Assembly (NCBI GenBank): GCA_947169265.1
Contig: CAMVPC010000014.1
Coordinates: forward strand, 1 to 64,000
Reading direction: 5' to 3'
Source of the DNA: an uncultured Prevotellaceae bacterium
GTDB taxonomy: Bacteria; Bacteroidota; Bacteroidia; Bacteroidales; Muribaculaceae
DNA: 64,000 bases
Both the position numbers and the translations under genes were made by a program. The notes under the pieces are model-generated. The model was not told where the DNA came from. It saw only the letters and a program-made list of their open reading frames with translations, and did no database searches. The number at the start of each line of letters is the position of its first letter. Positions within the stretch are counted from its first letter, which is position 1. Of this stretch, positions 1 through 8,937 are shown in pieces.

Positions 1-18
1 AGAAAATAGTTTCTTCAT
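1..18 (-). CDS. Start of a minus-strand gene running off the window (partial)
   Basis: The minus strand reads ATG at 18-16 followed by MKKLFS up to the window edge, which is the typical start of a Bacteroidales signal peptide. Only six codons are visible, so nothing can be said about function. No clear promoter box was seen just upstream (19-300), which keeps this tentative. Confidence 0.35.
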
Positions 19-348
19 AATTGCTTTTTTTAAAATAATTAATAACTAATGGCTCAGGAGTTTCCAGAACCGAGATGCCTTAATGGCGTTTGATTGTCAA
101 TAATGTTGTTTAAGTTATCGTAATCGTTTTTAATAATGTGCCTTTTGAGGGAGGTTTTTAAGGAAAAGCATGGCCCGCGGGGCGGCGCTGGAAGAGAACC
201 TTGTCGTGTGTCGCGACGCCGTCCGCGACAGGCCATGCGCGCGTGTCCTCACAGAATAACGTATTCGCTTTTTCTTAAATAAATCCATACAAAGAAAAAC
301 TCCTTTACTCCTTGAACTCCGTTGAAAAACTAAGGAGAGGCGAGGGCG
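19..348. other. Gene-free stretch
   Basis: No convincing gene. A 60-codon minus-strand ORF at 54-236 is Arg-rich, lacks a family signature and looks fortuitous. I see no strong hairpin with a T-run. The stretch separates the gene leaving the left edge from the small secreted protein gene at 349-705, which is transcribed toward it. Confidence 0.4.
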
Positions 349-705
349 TCACTCGACGAGGAGGGTGCCCTCGTAGGCGGTGCCGTCGGCGAGGGTCACG
401 GTGACGGTGTAGGAGCCGGCGTCGAGGGCGGGGACGGGCACGACGTTCTCGCCGGCGGCGAGCGGCGCGGCGGCCTCGGTGGCGCCGGTGGCGTCGTCGG
501 TCACCTCGACGTAGCCGGCGGGCGCCGTCATGTCGAGCTCGACGGTGAGCGTCTCCTCGCCGTCGTCGTAGGTCACCTCGGGCGGCATGGTGCCCTCGTT
601 GTGGCCGCCACCTGGATTGCCGGTCATTACGACTACTTGTTCCTCGGCTATCACGGGGATAGCCATAAACAGAACGGTTAAAACAAACACAACGATTTTT
701 TTCAT
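349..705 (-). CDS. Small secreted beta-rich protein (DUF3244-like)
   Basis: A 118-residue exported protein with signal peptide MKKIVVFVLTVLFMAIPVIA. The mature part begins with a short Gly/Asn-rich linker and then about 70 residues of alternating beta-strand sequence rich in Thr, Val, Ala and acidic residues, ending in GTLLVE. The Ig-like pattern (PAGYVEVTDD, GENVVPVPALDAGSYTVTV) resembles the small DUF3244-type or Fn3-like single-domain proteins of Bacteroidales. The resemblance is by eye only. It is a single-gene unit with its own promoter at 814-846 and a 5' leader of about 100 nt. The coding part is notably GC-rich compared with its leader. Function unknown. Confidence 0.75.
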   Translation of the reverse strand: MKKIVVFVLTVLFMAIPVIAEEQVVVMTGNPGGGHNEGTMPPEVTYDDGEETLTVELDMTAPAGYVEVTDDATGATEAAAPLAAGENVVPVPALDAGSYTVTVTLADGTAYEGTLLVE

Positions 706-813
706 CGCAAAATAGCTATTTAAAGGTTCACAAAACGGGATATATATAGCGGTGTTAAACCGTAGATTCTTGCGATGAGAAGGCGTGGAAAAACGGCCTT
801 ATAAAAAGTCGTG

Positions 814-846
814 CAAAATTACAACATTATGTGCTTTCGCTCCAAA
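814..846 (-). promoter_or_regulatory. Bacteroidetes-type promoter for the small secreted protein
   Basis: On the minus strand, TTTG (846-843) is followed after 21 nt by TAATTTTG (821-814). This matches the Bacteroidetes sigma-ABfr consensus TTTG/N17-23/TAnnTTTG. It predicts a transcription start near 807. Confidence 0.65.
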
Positions 847-919
847 AAAAATTTTGTGACATGCGCAATATTAAAGTATTGATTTACTGAATCTTAATCA
901 AGCGCGTCGTGTGACATCA

Positions 920-949
920 AAAAAAGTGCCTCAGCTGAGGCACTTTTTT
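920..949. terminator. Perfectly palindromic terminator
   Basis: The palindrome AGTGCCTCAGCTGAGGCACT (925-944) is flanked by A and T runs, so it can end transcription in either direction. It lies 29 bp past the stop of the CvfB-like gene and is the probable end of the dnaA-cvfB unit. Confidence 0.8.
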
Positions 950-977
950 GGGGTATTTTTTGAGACAAAATGTGAGG

Positions 978-1808
978 TTACCGCACCAGCGTGGGGTGCG
1001 GGTCGAGGGTGATTTTGTGGTTGCGATAGAGGAGCCCGAGAGCTTTCTTGAAGTCCTTCTTGCTGCAGGCGAAAGCGTGAGCAATCTCGTCGGGCGACGA
1101 CTTGTCGCTCAACGTCATGATTCCGCCGTGGGCGCGCATGTGCTCGAGGATGTCGCGAGCGAGGTCTTCGACGCGCAGTTTCTCGATTTTCTCCACGGTG
1201 AGGTCGATTTTTCCGTCGGGTCGCACTTGCTTGATGAAGGCGGTGTGGTGCTCGCCCACGTTAAGCTCGCGGAATGTCTCGTTCTGGTAAATCATGCCCC
1301 AATGGCTACCGTTGACGATAACCTTGTGACCGAGCTCGGTGCGTTGCACCACGAGCGCGTCCACCTTCTGTCGGTGGTAGTATCGCGGCGGTTGCTTGCT
1401 CAAGAACTTCTCGAGTTTGGCGCTTGCCACAACTCGGCCGGTGGCATGGTCGAGATAAACGTGCACCACATAGCTTCGTCCCACGGCCATTTTCACGCGC
1501 TGTTCCCTGAAAGGCACCAGCAAATCTTTGGCCACAAGCCCCCAGTCGAGGAAGGCCCCCACGGCGTTGACAGCCTTGACACGCATCAGCGCGAAGTCGC
1601 CCACGATGGCGTTGGGTCGCTCGGTGGTAGCTACCGGGCGGTCCTCGCTGTCGCGATAGACGAACACTTCCATCGTGTCGCTGGTGTGCTCTGCGCCCCT
1701 GAGATAGCGCTTGGGCAGCAGCACTTCGTCGCCATTGTCGTCGGCCAGATAGAGGCCAAAGTCGGTGCTGCGGTTCACGCGCAACACGTTAAAATTGCCT
1801 ATTTCCAT
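978..1808 (-). CDS. S1-domain RNA-binding protein, CvfB/YitL family
   Basis: A 276-residue protein. The start chosen is the ATG at 1808, giving MEIGNFNVLRVNRSTDFG, the usual N-terminus of this family; the frame stays open upstream, but a longer version would run into dnaA. It contains successive S1-like OB folds: FGLYLADD near the N-terminus, VGAFLDWGLVAKDLLVPFREQ near residue 90, then GEHHTAFIKQVRPDGKIDLTVE near residue 200. A C-terminal winged-helix segment of about 60 residues ends in KKDFKKALGLLYRNHKI. Firmicutes CvfB acts in post-transcriptional control of virulence and RNA turnover; the role in Bacteroidales is not established. The gene begins 28 bp after dnaA and is probably cotranscribed with it. 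Confidence 0.88.
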   Translation of the reverse strand: MEIGNFNVLRVNRSTDFGLYLADDNGDEVLLPKRYLRGAEHTSDTMEVFVYRDSEDRPVATTERPNAIVGDFALMRVKAVNAVGAFLDWGLVAKDLLVPFREQRVKMAVGRSYVVHVYLDHATGRVVASAKLEKFLSKQPPRYYHRQKVDALVVQRTELGHKVIVNGSHWGMIYQNETFRELNVGEHHTAFIKQVRPDGKIDLTVEKIEKLRVEDLARDILEHMRAHGGIMTLSDKSSPDEIAHAFACSKKDFKKALGLLYRNHKITLDPHPTLVR

Positions 1809-1836
1809 ATCATGGGAGGTGTAAAAGGGGGAGGAA

Positions 1837-3246
1837 TTATCGTTTAAGCTCGGCCTCGATAGCGCGCAAGTCGTCGTGGAGCTGACGCTCGATGGAAAGC
1901 CGCTGGTCCACCTGCTTGACAGCATGGAGCACCGTGGCGTGGTCGCGCATGAGGCGCATGCCGATGTTGGTCGACGAGAGCTGGGTGTGCTTCTTTGCCA
2001 AGTACATCACCAGCTGGCGGGCATCACTAATCTCGCGCTTTCGCGTCTTGCCGTAGAGCAGTTCGCTGTCAATGTTATAATAGTCGGCCACAGTCTCGGC
2101 AATTATCTCGAAAGAAACCTCGCGTTTGCGCACCTTGACGGCGTTGCCAACCACGCTTTGCGCCAGCTCAATGTTTATTTCCTTATTGAGCATGGTGGCG
2201 TGGGCCAACAGCGCCACGACGATACCTTCGAGCTCGCGCACGCTCTCGGTGACATGCGTGGCGACAAAGTCGAGCACGTCGGCGGGTATGTCGAGGCCGT
2301 CTTGCGAGGCTTTCAGCTCGAGCACGCGGCGACGCAACTCGTAGTCGGGCTTAGCCAGCTCAACAGTCATACCCCACTTGAATCGTGAGATGAGCCGCGG
2401 TATCATGCCGTCCATGTCGGCGGGCCTGCAGTCGCTCGTCATGATGAGCTGCTTTTGGTTTTGGTGCAGGTGGTTGAAGATGTGGAAGAATGTGTTTTGG
2501 GTACCTTGCTTGCCGGCAAACTCCTGAATGTCGTCCATCAGGAGCACGTCGATGCTCTGGTAAAAGTTGATGAAGTCGGGCACTTTGTTGCTGCGCACGG
2601 CTGTCGTGTATTGGTTCTCAAACACGCGCGCCGTTACATAAAGCACACGCGCACGCGGTTGCGTTTCCTTTATCTTGATGCCGATGGCCTGTAGCAGGTG
2701 GGTCTTTCCTACACCTGTCGAGCCAAAGATGAACAGCGGGTTGAAGGTCTTGCACGAGGGGTCGGTGGCAATGGCCTTGCCAATGCTCACAGCCAACTTA
2801 TTGCTCATGCTGCCGCAATAGTTCTCAAACGTGTACTTGGGATTGAGCTGCGGGTCGATGTCGTCGTACTCGGGCTCGGCAAACGGATTGGCCAAGCCGC
2901 GCGCCTGGCGCTCGACAGGATTGGCCAGCGTGGCGCTCGCGTGCCGGTCGTTCTCGAGGGTGACGCTCGTCGAGGGTGCGTCTTTTACCACATTATAATT
3001 ATAGAACAACTTCACGTCGGGGCCAAACACCCTCTTGAGCGTGCTGCTCACCAGGTTGAGGTAATGTTGCTCGAGATGCTCCACAAAGAACTGCGAGGGG
3101 AGCTGCAGCGTGAGCTTGTTGTCCTCATAGCTCAACGCCACGATAGGCTCGAACCAAGCCTTGAACTGCTCGGCGTCGAGGTTATCCCTGATGATGGAGC
3201 GACACTTGTCCCACAGGGCCGTTGCTGTTTGTTGCGATGAGGTCAT
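1837..3246 (-). CDS. dnaA: Chromosomal replication initiator DnaA
   Basis: A 469-residue AAA+ initiator that binds DnaA boxes, oligomerises with ATP and melts the origin. The start at 3246 gives MTSSQQTATALWDKC; an in-frame ATG 12 codons earlier (3282) is less likely. Domain I covers about residues 1-85, followed by a variable linker. The AAA+ core has Walker A GSTGVGKTHLLQ near residue 173, Walker B LLMDDIQEF near 235 and sensor elements such as RLISRFKWG. The C-terminal DNA-binding domain carries the signature RDHATVLHAVKQV near 434. Length is normal for the phylum. No dnaN or gyrB is adjacent, as is usual in Bacteroidetes, where dnaA is often isolated from other replication genes. Confidence 0.98.
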   Translation of the reverse strand: MTSSQQTATALWDKCRSIIRDNLDAEQFKAWFEPIVALSYEDNKLTLQLPSQFFVEHLEQHYLNLVSSTLKRVFGPDVKLFYNYNVVKDAPSTSVTLENDRHASATLANPVERQARGLANPFAEPEYDDIDPQLNPKYTFENYCGSMSNKLAVSIGKAIATDPSCKTFNPLFIFGSTGVGKTHLLQAIGIKIKETQPRARVLYVTARVFENQYTTAVRSNKVPDFINFYQSIDVLLMDDIQEFAGKQGTQNTFFHIFNHLHQNQKQLIMTSDCRPADMDGMIPRLISRFKWGMTVELAKPDYELRRRVLELKASQDGLDIPADVLDFVATHVTESVRELEGIVVALLAHATMLNKEINIELAQSVVGNAVKVRKREVSFEIIAETVADYYNIDSELLYGKTRKREISDARQLVMYLAKKHTQLSSTNIGMRLMRDHATVLHAVKQVDQRLSIERQLHDDLRAIEAELKR

Positions 3247-3628
3247 TTCAATATTACGATAAGTTTCGGGCGCACAAAGCACCGCATGTGGCGGCGCTTT
3301 TGCGATACAAAATTACATCGAAAATTGTTAAAAAAAACTGCCCAAAAAATTTGCATAATTGAAATCAATTATAAGGATATTGATTTGCAGTTTATTAGTG
3401 GCAGTCCCTACCAAAAAGAGAATTCCCCGGCGATTTAAAATCGACACTCTTTTGATTTTAAGCCGTTTAAGCGAAATCACATCATCCTTTAGCCCTGACG
3501 TATCCCCTATTGTCCAACGGCTAAAAAGCCCATTTTCATAACACTTATCTCAAGCGTGAAAAAAAGTTGAAAAAAATCGTTATTTAGAATTAATCCAAAT
3601 AACGATTTCTATCCTTGAGGCATTCGCT
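3247..3628. other. AT-rich intergenic region between dnaA and the MCE gene
   Basis: No gene is supported; a 60-codon plus-strand ORF at 3359-3541 has no recognisable feature. The minus strand has TAATTTTG at 3315-3308, a plausible -7 box for dnaA, but the nearest TTTG (3346-3343) is 27 nt away, longer than ideal. The region is AT-rich and holds the short inverted pair CGTTATTT/AAATAACG at about 3577-3606. I looked for DnaA boxes (TTATCCACA or close) and found no cluster, so an origin cannot be claimed. Confidence 0.5.
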
Positions 3629-4537
3629 TTAGAACACCTTGATGGTGACATAGCGCTTGGGGTTAGCCTTCACGTCCTGCAGGAGAGAGTCGAGGCTGAG
3701 CACGGCGTTATTGGCGTTGTTATAGAGCTGACGGTCGTTGAGCAACATACCCAAGCTCGAGTCGGTGCTATTGATTTTCTTGGAAAGTTGCTCAAGGTTG
3801 GCCACAGTGGCGTTGATGCTGTTGATGGTCGAGTCGAGCGGCATCGCCTTGAGTTGCGCCGTGATACTGTTCAGGTCGCCCGCGCTCGTGTTGAGTTTCG
3901 AGGTCACGCCATCCACATTGGTCATCACGCCGGGCACGCTGGCGTTGATTTGCCGCATGAGCTGCGTGAGTTGCTGGCTGCTGGCGGCAAGCTCGGCGGT
4001 GATGCCGTCGAGCCGCGCCACGCTGGTGCGCAATGCCGGGTCGGCGGTGAGGGCGTTCACGTTGGTCAATATCGAGTCGAGTTTAGGCAACATCACCTTC
4101 ACCTGCGGCATGACATTGGACGACACCGCGTCCATGAGTCCCGACTGCACGGTGCCTTTGATTTCATCGCCCACATTGAGATAAGTAGAGTTTTGGCTCA
4201 GGTTCAGCTCAAGCTCGGCCGACCCGAGGAGGCCCGAAGCGAGCGAGACGGTGGTTCCCACAGGAATCTTCAGGTTCTTGTCCATACTCATCTCGACGAG
4301 GATGCGGTTGTTGTCGTAGTCGTAGCTAATTTCGCTCACCTGCCCCACCTTGAAGCCGTTGATGGTGACGGGAGACGACACGTTAAGGCCATCGACCTGC
4401 TCGAAGTAGGCCTTGTAGAAGTTGGTGGGCTTAAACAAGTTAGCACCCTTGAGATACTCGATACCCCAGAAGAGCAAGCCCAGGGCCACGATAATCACAA
4501 GACCTATTATCACATTCTTAGTAAAAAAAGATTTCAT
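3629..4537 (-). CDS. MCE (MlaD-type) lipid-transport substrate-binding protein
   Basis: A 302-residue inner-membrane-anchored periplasmic protein. A single N-terminal membrane helix (about residues 8-26, IIGLVIIVALGLLFWGIEYL) is followed by an MCE/MlaD beta-barrel domain (about 38-120) with the pattern QVDGLNVSSPVTINGFKVGQV and SGLLGSAELEL. The rest is a long helical segment (about 135-290) rich in leucine, serine and asparagine. Proteins of this family form hexameric rings that carry phospholipids between membranes. The MlaE permease and MlaF ATPase partners are not in this window. It has its own promoter at 4569-4599. Confidence 0.9.
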   Translation of the reverse strand: MKSFFTKNVIIGLVIIVALGLLFWGIEYLKGANLFKPTNFYKAYFEQVDGLNVSSPVTINGFKVGQVSEISYDYDNNRILVEMSMDKNLKIPVGTTVSLASGLLGSAELELNLSQNSTYLNVGDEIKGTVQSGLMDAVSSNVMPQVKVMLPKLDSILTNVNALTADPALRTSVARLDGITAELAASSQQLTQLMRQINASVPGVMTNVDGVTSKLNTSAGDLNSITAQLKAMPLDSTINSINATVANLEQLSKKINSTDSSLGMLLNDRQLYNNANNAVLSLDSLLQDVKANPKRYVTIKVF

Positions 4538-4568
4538 TCTTTAACTATAAATTAATGTATTGAGTTTG

Positions 4569-4599
4569 CAAAATTAAGCAAAAACATTTTTACAGGCAA
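4569..4599 (-). promoter_or_regulatory. Promoter of the MCE gene
   Basis: Minus-strand TTG (4599-4597), a 20-nt spacer, then TAATTTTG (4576-4569): a full match to the Bacteroidetes -33/-7 pattern, about 32 nt upstream of the start codon. Confidence 0.65.
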
Positions 4600-4831
4600 T
4601 CCACATACACATATTTTAACGAGATTGTCGAAAAATACACCACTTTTAAAGCCAATTTGGGGTGTCGCGGGAGAAGCAGCCCCAACAATAAAAATGAAAA
4701 CGCCCTCGGATGTTTAGCCGCGGTAGCGCGGGCGTGGGCCAGCGTTGGCCGCAGTTCCTAAGTATTCGTTTATCCGTACCACTTCTATACCCCAATTCCT
4801 AAAGTTGTCGCAAAAAAAGCGTGGCCGGGGC

Positions 4832-4862
4832 TTGCGGGATTGGAGTATTTTTAAGAACTTTG
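4832..4862 (+). promoter_or_regulatory. Probable aroE promoter
   Basis: TTG (4832-4834), 20-nt spacer, GAACTTTG (4855-4862). The -7 box departs from TAnnTTTG only at the first base. It predicts a transcript start near 4869 and a leader of about 35 nt, which supports the ATG at 4904 rather than upstream starts. Confidence 0.5.
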
Positions 4863-4903
4863 CGGTATTAAACGCGCTAACCCCTCAAAAAACCGCTTTC
4901 ACT

Positions 4904-5671
4904 ATGGCAACAATTCGCGACGCAAAGACATTGTACGGACTGATAGGCCACCCCATCAGGCACTCATTCTCGGCGATTTACTTCAACGCCAAGTTTGAAG
5001 ACGAAGGCATTGACGCCTATTACAACAACTTTGAGCTTGAAGATGTGGGCGACTTGATGGAAATCATCGCCGAGTATCCAAACCTCAACGGCCTGAACGT
5101 GACCTCGCCCTACAAGGAACTCATCATTCCTTACATGAACGAGCTCGACGAGCTGGCCCGCGCCACGGGAGCCGTTAACGTCATCAAGTTTGTGCACGGT
5201 GACAAAGACAACGAGTTGCGGCTGGTGGGATATAACAGCGATGTCACAGGCTTTGAGCTGTCGATAAAGAAAATGCTCACGCCCGAGCGCGACGCGGCGC
5301 TTGTTCTGGGCACGGGTGGCGCCGCCAAAGCCGTCACCATGGCCCTCGAGCTACTGGGAGTGACCGTGCATGCCGTGTCGCGCCGCAAGAGCGCGCGCAC
5401 CTTCACCTACGAGGAGCTCACGCGACAGATGATTGCCGAGCACAAAATCATCGTCAACGCCACGCCGGTGGGCTCGCTGCCCAACGTGGAGGAATGTCCC
5501 GATCTTCCTTACCGCTTCCTCACACCCGGCCACCTGTGCTACGACCTGGTGTACAACCCCAGTGAGACCAAATTCATGCGACTGGCCGCAGCACAGGGCG
5601 CACAGGTGAAAAACGGTCTTGAAATGCTCCTGCTGCAGGCCTTCAGGAGCTACGAGATTTGGAACTCATAA
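4904..5671 (+). CDS. aroE: Shikimate dehydrogenase
   Basis: A 255-residue enzyme that reduces 3-dehydroshikimate to shikimate with NADPH in aromatic amino acid synthesis. The start at 4904 gives MATIRDAKTLYGLIGHPIRHSFS, the family N-terminus; the open frame upstream lies in promoter DNA. Visible are the substrate-binding serines in GHPIRHSFS, the catalytic lysine in VTSPYKE (Lys71), the catalytic aspartate in YNSDVTG (Asp113), and the NADP-binding loop VLGTGGAAKAV (about residues 134-144). A substrate-site motif lies near the C-terminus (NGLEMLLLQAF). Length is slightly short of the E. coli enzyme, as in other Bacteroidetes. comEC begins 17 bp downstream, so the two are probably cotranscribed. 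Confidence 0.95.
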   Translation: MATIRDAKTLYGLIGHPIRHSFSAIYFNAKFEDEGIDAYYNNFELEDVGDLMEIIAEYPNLNGLNVTSPYKELIIPYMNELDELARATGAVNVIKFVHGDKDNELRLVGYNSDVTGFELSIKKMLTPERDAALVLGTGGAAKAVTMALELLGVTVHAVSRRKSARTFTYEELTRQMIAEHKIIVNATPVGSLPNVEECPDLPYRFLTPGHLCYDLVYNPSETKFMRLAAAQGAQVKNGLEMLLLQAFRSYEIWNS

Positions 5672-5687
5672 CCCCAGTGTAGACGCC

Positions 5688-7766
5688 ATGTCACGCGTGC
5701 CGGCACTGCGCCTGCTACTGCCCTTCATCGCGGGGGTACTGCTGGCTACGCCCGCCCCCGGCACAGCGGCCGTGACGATGGTTATCGTGCTGACGGTGAC
5801 AGCCCTCGCGGGCTGGGTGACACTGGTGGCGGTATCACGCACACCGCAATCACGCGCCCAAGCCCGTCCTTACTTTATCCTCCCCGTCGCACTCGCGGCG
5901 GCGGCACTTGGCTCACTCGACGCCACACTACAGCGTCCCGCCACCATTGACACGTCGGCGTGGCACGACCGACCGGTCACGGCGCGCATCGAGCACCTCG
6001 CGTCGTCACAAGCGTCAATGGATCTGCACGTCAAGGTTATCGCGCTCCACGACACAGCCGGCCTTCCGCTTGCGACGCCGCCATTGTCACTGCGTCTTAC
6101 CACACGAGGTTGCGACCACACGTTGCGTGCCGGCGACCTCGTTACGTTCAAGGCCCGCTTGCGCCGCGTCACGTCAATGGGTAATCCCGACGAAATCGAC
6201 TATTCGGCGCTACTGGCCCGTCGCGGCATCCTCTATGAGCAACACGTCACACTCGACGAGCTGGCGAAGAACGGCCGCGACGCCACCTGGCTCAACCGGT
6301 GCGACAACGCGCGGCAATGGCTCGAGAGTAAGGTGCTCGCCACGCGCCTGTCACCGCCGGCCCAAGCCTTTGTGATTGCCACCTTACTGGGCAATAGCGA
6401 GTTTATCGACAGCGACGTGCGACAATCGTTCTCGCGCGCCGGCGTGGCCCACGTGCTGGCGCTCAGCGGCCTCCACGTGGCCATCGTGATGGGCATGTTT
6501 TGGTTCTTCCTTTTTCCCCTCGACTATATGGGGCAACGCAAACCGCGCCTCGTCCTCACCCTCGTGCTGCTTGCCGGCTACACCTTGCTCACGGGAGCCT
6601 CGCCCAGCGTGGTGCGCGCCGCGCTCATGGCCGCCGCGGCGCTGGCCGCTCTGGTATTGCAACGACGCGCCGTACCGCTCAACGCGCTGTGTGTGGCCGC
6701 GCTGGCCATTGTGGCGGTGTCGCCGTCGAGCATCTACGGCACGGGGTTCCAAATGAGTTTCCTCACCGTGGGCGCTCTGCTGCTTTTCAGCGACAAAATC
6801 AGGCGGCACGCGCCGTCGCGACGATGGCTCGCGGCACCTTACTATTTGGCGGCCACCTCGACAGTGGCGCTACTGGCCACGTTGCCGCTCACCGCTTTCT
6901 ATTTCCACACCGTCTCGTGGGGAGGCATAGTAGCCAACCTGCTGGTGGTGCCGTTATTGCCTGTAATGCTCGTTGTGTGCGCCGCATTCCTCTTTCTGGC
7001 GGCTTGCGGCACGCAGTGGGAAGTTCTCAACACCACAATCAACACCGCTTACCGCGCCCTCGAGCAATGGACCGCCATCGTGGGCGAGATGATGCCCACG
7101 AGCGATGCCGTCTACATGCCGGCATCGGCGGTGTGGTGCTACTACGGCGTGGTCCTCGCCCTCACCGTGTGGCTATTCACGCGACAGCGACGGTGGGCGT
7201 GGGTCGCCTCGGCCGTGGCATTGTTGTGGGCGGGCACCGGTGTGTACCGGTCGGTCACCACGCCGCGGGTGGGATATGTCATTTTCAACGACTACGACGC
7301 CACGCCCACGCTCTATTTCGAGCACGGCACGGGGCACTTGTGGGTGCCACTCGACCTCGAAGACTGTGACCCGGCCGAGTTCAGGCGCCGCCACGCCGCA
7401 TTCCTCGCCCATCACAGCATCGACAGCGTGGTGCTCGTGCCCGACAGCGGACTGGTGCGCCTGCGTCACGCGGCCTTCGACGGACGCAGCGCGTGGCTCG
7501 ACGGCACCAGCGTCACGGTCTTTGGGCCCGGCAAGTGGAAACGTAGCGAACGACGCGGCGACAGCCGGGTCGACATGGCCTTGGTCACCCGCCGTTTCCA
7601 CGGCACGATATCCTCGCTTACGCGCCTCTACGACATTGAGCGCGTGGTCCTCTCGGGCGACATCTACCGGGAGACGCGCGACAGCCTCGCCGTCCAATGC
7701 CGCCAGGCCCGACTTCCGGTCCACGACCTCTCGCGCGACGGAGCCATCGTGCATTACATCCGCTGA
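5688..7766 (+). CDS. comEC: ComEC/Rec2-type DNA-uptake membrane channel
   Basis: A 692-residue polytopic membrane protein. The start at 5688 gives MSRVPALRLLLPFIAGVLLA, a membrane helix at the very N-terminus, as is usual. After a DUF4131-like extracytoplasmic segment (about residues 80-200) comes the competence domain with the hallmark HVLALSGLHVAIVMG (about 253-268) and many hydrophobic helices to about residue 520. The C-terminal 170 residues replace the metallo-beta-lactamase domain found in longer ComEC proteins, as in other Bacteroidetes versions. ComEC moves single-stranded DNA across the inner membrane. No other competence gene is nearby. GC content is very high in this gene. Confidence 0.9.
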   Translation: MSRVPALRLLLPFIAGVLLATPAPGTAAVTMVIVLTVTALAGWVTLVAVSRTPQSRAQARPYFILPVALAAAALGSLDATLQRPATIDTSAWHDRPVTARIEHLASSQASMDLHVKVIALHDTAGLPLATPPLSLRLTTRGCDHTLRAGDLVTFKARLRRVTSMGNPDEIDYSALLARRGILYEQHVTLDELAKNGRDATWLNRCDNARQWLESKVLATRLSPPAQAFVIATLLGNSEFIDSDVRQSFSRAGVAHVLALSGLHVAIVMGMFWFFLFPLDYMGQRKPRLVLTLVLLAGYTLLTGASPSVVRAALMAAAALAALVLQRRAVPLNALCVAALAIVAVSPSSIYGTGFQMSFLTVGALLLFSDKIRRHAPSRRWLAAPYYLAATSTVALLATLPLTAFYFHTVSWGGIVANLLVVPLLPVMLVVCAAFLFLAACGTQWEVLNTTINTAYRALEQWTAIVGEMMPTSDAVYMPASAVWCYYGVVLALTVWLFTRQRRWAWVASAVALLWAGTGVYRSVTTPRVGYVIFNDYDATPTLYFEHGTGHLWVPLDLEDCDPAEFRRRHAAFLAHHSIDSVVLVPDSGLVRLRHAAFDGRSAWLDGTSVTVFGPGKWKRSERRGDSRVDMALVTRRFHGTISSLTRLYDIERVVLSGDIYRETRDSLAVQCRQARLPVHDLSRDGAIVHYIR

Positions 7767-7821
7767 GCGCCAAACGTGGGACATGTCAAAAAACGTTATC
7801 GCAAAAAAAACGTCCAAAAGA

Positions 7822-7851
7822 TTGCGCCGTCACATTTTTTTTGTAACTTTG
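7822..7851 (+). promoter_or_regulatory. Promoter of ilvE
   Basis: TTG (7822-7824), 19-nt spacer, TAACTTTG (7844-7851). A strong match, about 50 nt before the ilvE start codon. Confidence 0.75.
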
Positions 7852-7902
7852 CGCTGACTAAATAAAACCTTTTTAACACCAACTATCTAAACAACAGTAA
7901 TC

Positions 7903-8925
7903 ATGAACGATATCAATTGGGAAAAACTGCCTTTCGGCTATGTGAAAACCGACTACAACGTGCGGTGCCACTACCGCGACGGCAAGTGGGGTGAAATCGA
8001 AGTCACCGACAGCGAATTCATCAACATGCACATGGCGGCCACCACGCTTCATTACGGACAAGAGTGCTTCGAGGGCCTTAAGGCCTTCCGCGGAAAAGAC
8101 GGCAAGGTGCGCGTCTTCCGCCCCGATGAGAACGCCAAGCGCATGATTCGTAGCGCCAAGGGCATCAAGATGGCCCCCATCCCCGAGGAGTTGTTCCTTG
8201 AGATGGTCGACAAGGTCGTCAAGCTCAACGAGCGTTTTATCCCGCCCTATGGCAGCGGCAGCTCGCTCTACATCAGGCCTCTCGAGATTGGCATCAGCCC
8301 GCAAGTGGGTGTCAAGCCTGCCAGCGAATACCTCTTTATCATCTTCGTTACGCCCGTAGGCCCCTACTTCCCCGAAGGCTTCAAGCCCACCAAGGTGGTT
8401 ATCTACCGCGAGTATGACCGCGCCGCCCCCAAGGGAACCGGCACGCTGAAAGTGGGTGGTAACTATGCCGGCGGCATGGCCGCCACGTCGCGTGCCCACG
8501 ATGAGGGCTTCTCGACGGTGCTCTTCCTCGACCCGCGCGAGAAGAAATACCTCGACGAGTGTGGCCCGGCCAACTTCTTCGGCATCAAGGACAACACCTA
8601 CATCACCCCCAAGAGCAACAGCATCCTGCCCTCAATCACCAACATGAGCCTGCAGCAGCTGGCCCGCGACATGGGCATGAAGGTGGAATGCCGCCCCATC
8701 CCCATTGAGGAACTTGAGACCTTTGAGGAAGCCGGCGAATGCGGCACGGCAGCCGTGACAGCTCCTTTGAGCGAGATTTACGATATGGACAACCACAAGA
8801 CTTACACCATCCTGGACGGTGACACGCCGGGTCCGGTCATCACCAAGTTCTACAACCGCTTGAGGGCTATCCAGTGTGGTGATTATCCCGACGAGCACGG
8901 TTGGAACCACATCGTGGAGATGTAA
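7903..8925 (+). CDS. ilvE: Branched-chain amino acid aminotransferase
   Basis: A 340-residue PLP enzyme of fold type IV that interconverts branched-chain amino acids and their 2-oxo acids with glutamate/2-oxoglutarate. Visible are the N-terminal segment with HYGQECFEGLKAFRG (about residues 48-62), the substrate-arginine region LYIRPL (about 121-126), the PLP lysine in GTLKVGGNYAGG (Lys183), and the cofactor-phosphate region near ECGTAAVTAPL (about 280-290). Length fits the BCAT II group. It has its own strong promoter and is followed after 12 bp by the HD-domain gene. Confidence 0.95.
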   Translation: MNDINWEKLPFGYVKTDYNVRCHYRDGKWGEIEVTDSEFINMHMAATTLHYGQECFEGLKAFRGKDGKVRVFRPDENAKRMIRSAKGIKMAPIPEELFLEMVDKVVKLNERFIPPYGSGSSLYIRPLEIGISPQVGVKPASEYLFIIFVTPVGPYFPEGFKPTKVVIYREYDRAAPKGTGTLKVGGNYAGGMAATSRAHDEGFSTVLFLDPREKKYLDECGPANFFGIKDNTYITPKSNSILPSITNMSLQQLARDMGMKVECRPIPIEELETFEEAGECGTAAVTAPLSEIYDMDNHKTYTILDGDTPGPVITKFYNRLRAIQCGDYPDEHGWNHIVEM

Positions 8926-8937
8926 TCACCGGACACT

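Noticed and set aside
54-236. 60-codon minus-strand ORF near the left edge
   Set aside because: No promoter, no signal peptide, arginine-rich without a motif.
948-1847. 299-codon plus-strand ORF
   Set aside because: It is antisense to the CvfB-like gene (978-1808), whose S1 motifs are clear. Long antisense frames are common in this GC-rich DNA.
3247-3628. Replication origin next to dnaA
   Set aside because: AT-rich, but I found no cluster of DnaA boxes. A GC-skew plot would be needed; a minimum here would support an origin.
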